Shown here one piece after another: positions 7,928 to 7,988 of a stretch of DNA of 7,988 bases; position 1 is the first letter of the stretch; each line of letters opens with the position of its first letter. A program made the position numbers and the translations under genes. Under the pieces are notes generated by a model. That model had not been told where the DNA came from. It saw only the letters and a list, made by a program, of their open reading frames with translations, and searched no databases. This stretch comes from WHSV01 sp050694055 (lineage in GTDB: Bacteria > Actinomycetota > CADDZG01 > WHSQ01): NCBI GenBank assembly GCA_050694055.1, contig JBOGWX010000129.1, positions 1 through 7,988 on the forward strand, given 5' to 3'.

Positions 7928-7988
7928 ATGGCAGGAAGAACACGGCCGCCGTATCCGCCCGAGTTCCGGGAGAAAGCGGTCCGGCTGG
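7928..7988 (+). CDS. IS3-family transposase OrfA, N-terminus only
   Basis: The 20 visible residues, MAGRTRPPYPPEFREKAVRL, are a standard beginning of IS3-family OrfA, in which the helix-turn-helix that binds the terminal repeats starts at the 'YPPEFREKAV' segment. The start ATG at 7928 has a strong AAAGGAG 5 nt upstream. The frame is open to the window edge. In this family OrfA and OrfB are joined by a programmed frameshift, but that region is not visible. Confidence 0.85.
   Translation, partial: MAGRTRPPYPPEFREKAVRL

Larger units (their letters stand above)
7863..7988 (+). mobile_element. Left end of an IS3-family insertion sequence
   Basis: The last 126 bp hold an IS3-type left end. It starts TGGAGTTTGCCCGGTTTCGT, beginning with the TG dinucleotide usual for the family's terminal repeats, and is followed by a 65-bp leader and the orfA start. 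The boundary at 7863 is inferred from the TG and from where kinase-like sequence stops. The right inverted repeat, the orfB transposase with its DDE domain and the target duplication lie outside the window. Confidence 0.75.

Noticed and set aside
7851..7943. N-terminal extension of the kinase to an ATG at 7943
   Set aside because: The extra 31 codons are the complement of the insertion sequence end and leader, apart from the last four. They are unlikely to be native kinase sequence.

Overview
This looks like a fragment of a high-GC actinobacterial chromosome, possibly from a deep-branching or uncultured lineage. The reasons are the strong GC bias at third codon positions, GTG and TTG starts, two promoters that seem to give leaderless mRNAs, a mycobacterial-style succinate dehydrogenase operon, and an F420-dependent enzyme. 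A finer placement is not supported by the sequence alone.

Left block (1-2965, minus strand): an operon for respiratory complex II, read right to left. It starts with a cytochrome-b-type anchor (sdhD, 2965-2543), then the flavoprotein (sdhA, 2520-784), then a five-helix membrane protein that runs off the left edge (787-1). This last protein resembles the membrane subunit of mycobacterial Sdh1 (the 'type F' enzyme with a membrane-embedded Rieske-type [2Fe-2S] cluster), whereas SdhD and SdhA resemble the classical Sdh2-type enzyme. No classical sdhC is seen upstream of sdhD, and sdhB is presumably just outside the window. This mosaic layout is the most interesting observation here.

Middle block: a small secreted protein of unknown function (3626-3102, minus) is divergent from a two-gene plus-strand operon. 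That operon encodes the catalytic subunit of a coenzyme-B12-dependent methylmalonyl-CoA mutase (3854-5431) and, 16 bp later, an NADPH:F420 oxidoreductase (npdG/fno, 5448-6122). The 227-bp divergent spacer has inverted and direct repeats and a -10-like hexamer placed so that transcription would begin at the mutase GTG. The mutase makes succinyl-CoA, which feeds succinate to complex II, so the two blocks are metabolically adjacent, although nothing shows co-regulation.

Right block: convergent with npdG, and separated by a 10-bp-stem inverted repeat, is a NarL/DesK-type two-component system (kinase 7850-6840, response regulator 6843-6181, ATGA overlap). The left end of an IS3-family insertion sequence lies about 12 bp upstream of the kinase's first plausible start, with its orfA (7928 onward) running off the right edge. 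The IS has probably cut the kinase gene from its native promoter and perhaps from its first codons. No tRNA, rRNA or CRISPR array was seen.
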